Shown piece after piece: positions 5,080-5,142 of a DNA stretch of 5,142 nt (the stretch's first letter is position 1; the number at the start of each line of letters is the position of its first letter). Origin of the DNA: Candidatus Omnitrophota bacterium (GTDB taxonomy: Bacteria > Omnitrophota > Koll11 > Gygaellales > JAHJCI01). Position numbers and translations under genes: made by a program. The notes under the pieces are model-generated. The model was not told the origin of the DNA, made no database searches, and saw only the letters and a program-made list of their open reading frames with translations. Location: assembly GCA_030622705.1 (NCBI GenBank), contig JAUXFU010000076.1, positions 1 to 5,142 on the forward strand. Reading direction: 5' to 3'.

Positions 5080-5142
5080 CTTCGGCAGCGCAGCCCCCCG
5101 ATTTTTCCCTCGAGGCTGTCACTTTGCGTCCCCAGGTTACCC
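5080..5142 (-). promoter_or_regulatory. GEMM (c-di-GMP-I class) riboswitch aptamer, 5' end cut by the window edge
   Basis: In the minus-strand RNA the window opens on GGGUAACCUGG. This reads as a helix capped by a GUAA tetraloop, the place of the GNRA-capped helix in GEMM aptamers. It is followed directly by the diagnostic GACGCAAAG (5122-5130), then a hairpin with CAGCCUCGA (5111-5119) and UCGGGGGGCUG (5091-5101) as arms, then GCUGCCGAAG (5081-5090), matching the 3' junction and closing strand of the class. Two terminators and a transglycosylase follow, so it is placed to control that gene in cis. Missing are the 5' closing strand and the base that separates c-di-GMP from 3',3'-cGAMP sensors. 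The c-di-AMP (ydaO) class, known upstream of wall hydrolases, was considered but lacks this core. Confidence 0.75.

Noticed and set aside
5080..5142. c-di-AMP (ydaO/yuaA) riboswitch
   Set aside because: The wall-hydrolase context would fit, but the GACGCAAAG core with the GUAA-capped helix belongs to GEMM, and ydaO signatures were not found.

Overview
The window is a bacterial chromosomal segment with every recognisable gene on the minus strand. Read in the direction of transcription, from high to low coordinates, it holds: the 3' part of a GEMM-type cyclic-dinucleotide riboswitch, two intrinsic terminators, a secreted lytic transglycosylase, a promoter, dnaX, recR, a structured 283-base non-coding leader, and the first 527 codons of a large secreted protein that runs off the left edge. 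That last gene is easily missed because its stop codon lies outside the window.

Organism: the DNA is AT-leaning with sharp GC-rich patches. The large protein has an export signal followed at once by a short YTLSPAA motif and then a long helical region. From memory, this layout resembles the very large exported proteins of Omnitrophota (the former OP3 group) and related uncultured Gram-negative-type lineages. This is an inference of moderate-to-low strength; no rRNA or other decisive marker is present.

Right part (4309-5142): a transcript entering from beyond the right edge carries the GEMM core (GACGCAAAG, a GUAA-capped hairpin and a 3' GCUGCCG element). Two tight hairpins with U-tracts follow, then the transglycosylase start codon. 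Ligand binding could therefore set how much peptidoglycan-cleaving enzyme is made. The base that tells c-di-GMP from cGAMP sensors lies just outside the window.

Middle (1865-4247): dnaX has its own TTGACA/TATAAT promoter and is followed 53 bases later by recR. The ybaB/ebfC gene usually found between them is absent. dnaX contains a run of nine A exactly at the end of the clamp-loader core. Slippage there in either direction would give a short gamma-like protein, as known for Thermus and, by a ribosomal route, E. coli.

Left part (1-1864): downstream of recR is a probable promoter, a palindrome at its predicted start site, a very strong terminator hairpin with eight U, a second hairpin, and an AGGAGG site for the large gene. 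Any transcript of the large gene that starts upstream must pass the terminator, so this could be an attenuated leader. The large gene also contains two GC-rich linkers that reuse the same codons and a small in-frame duplication.
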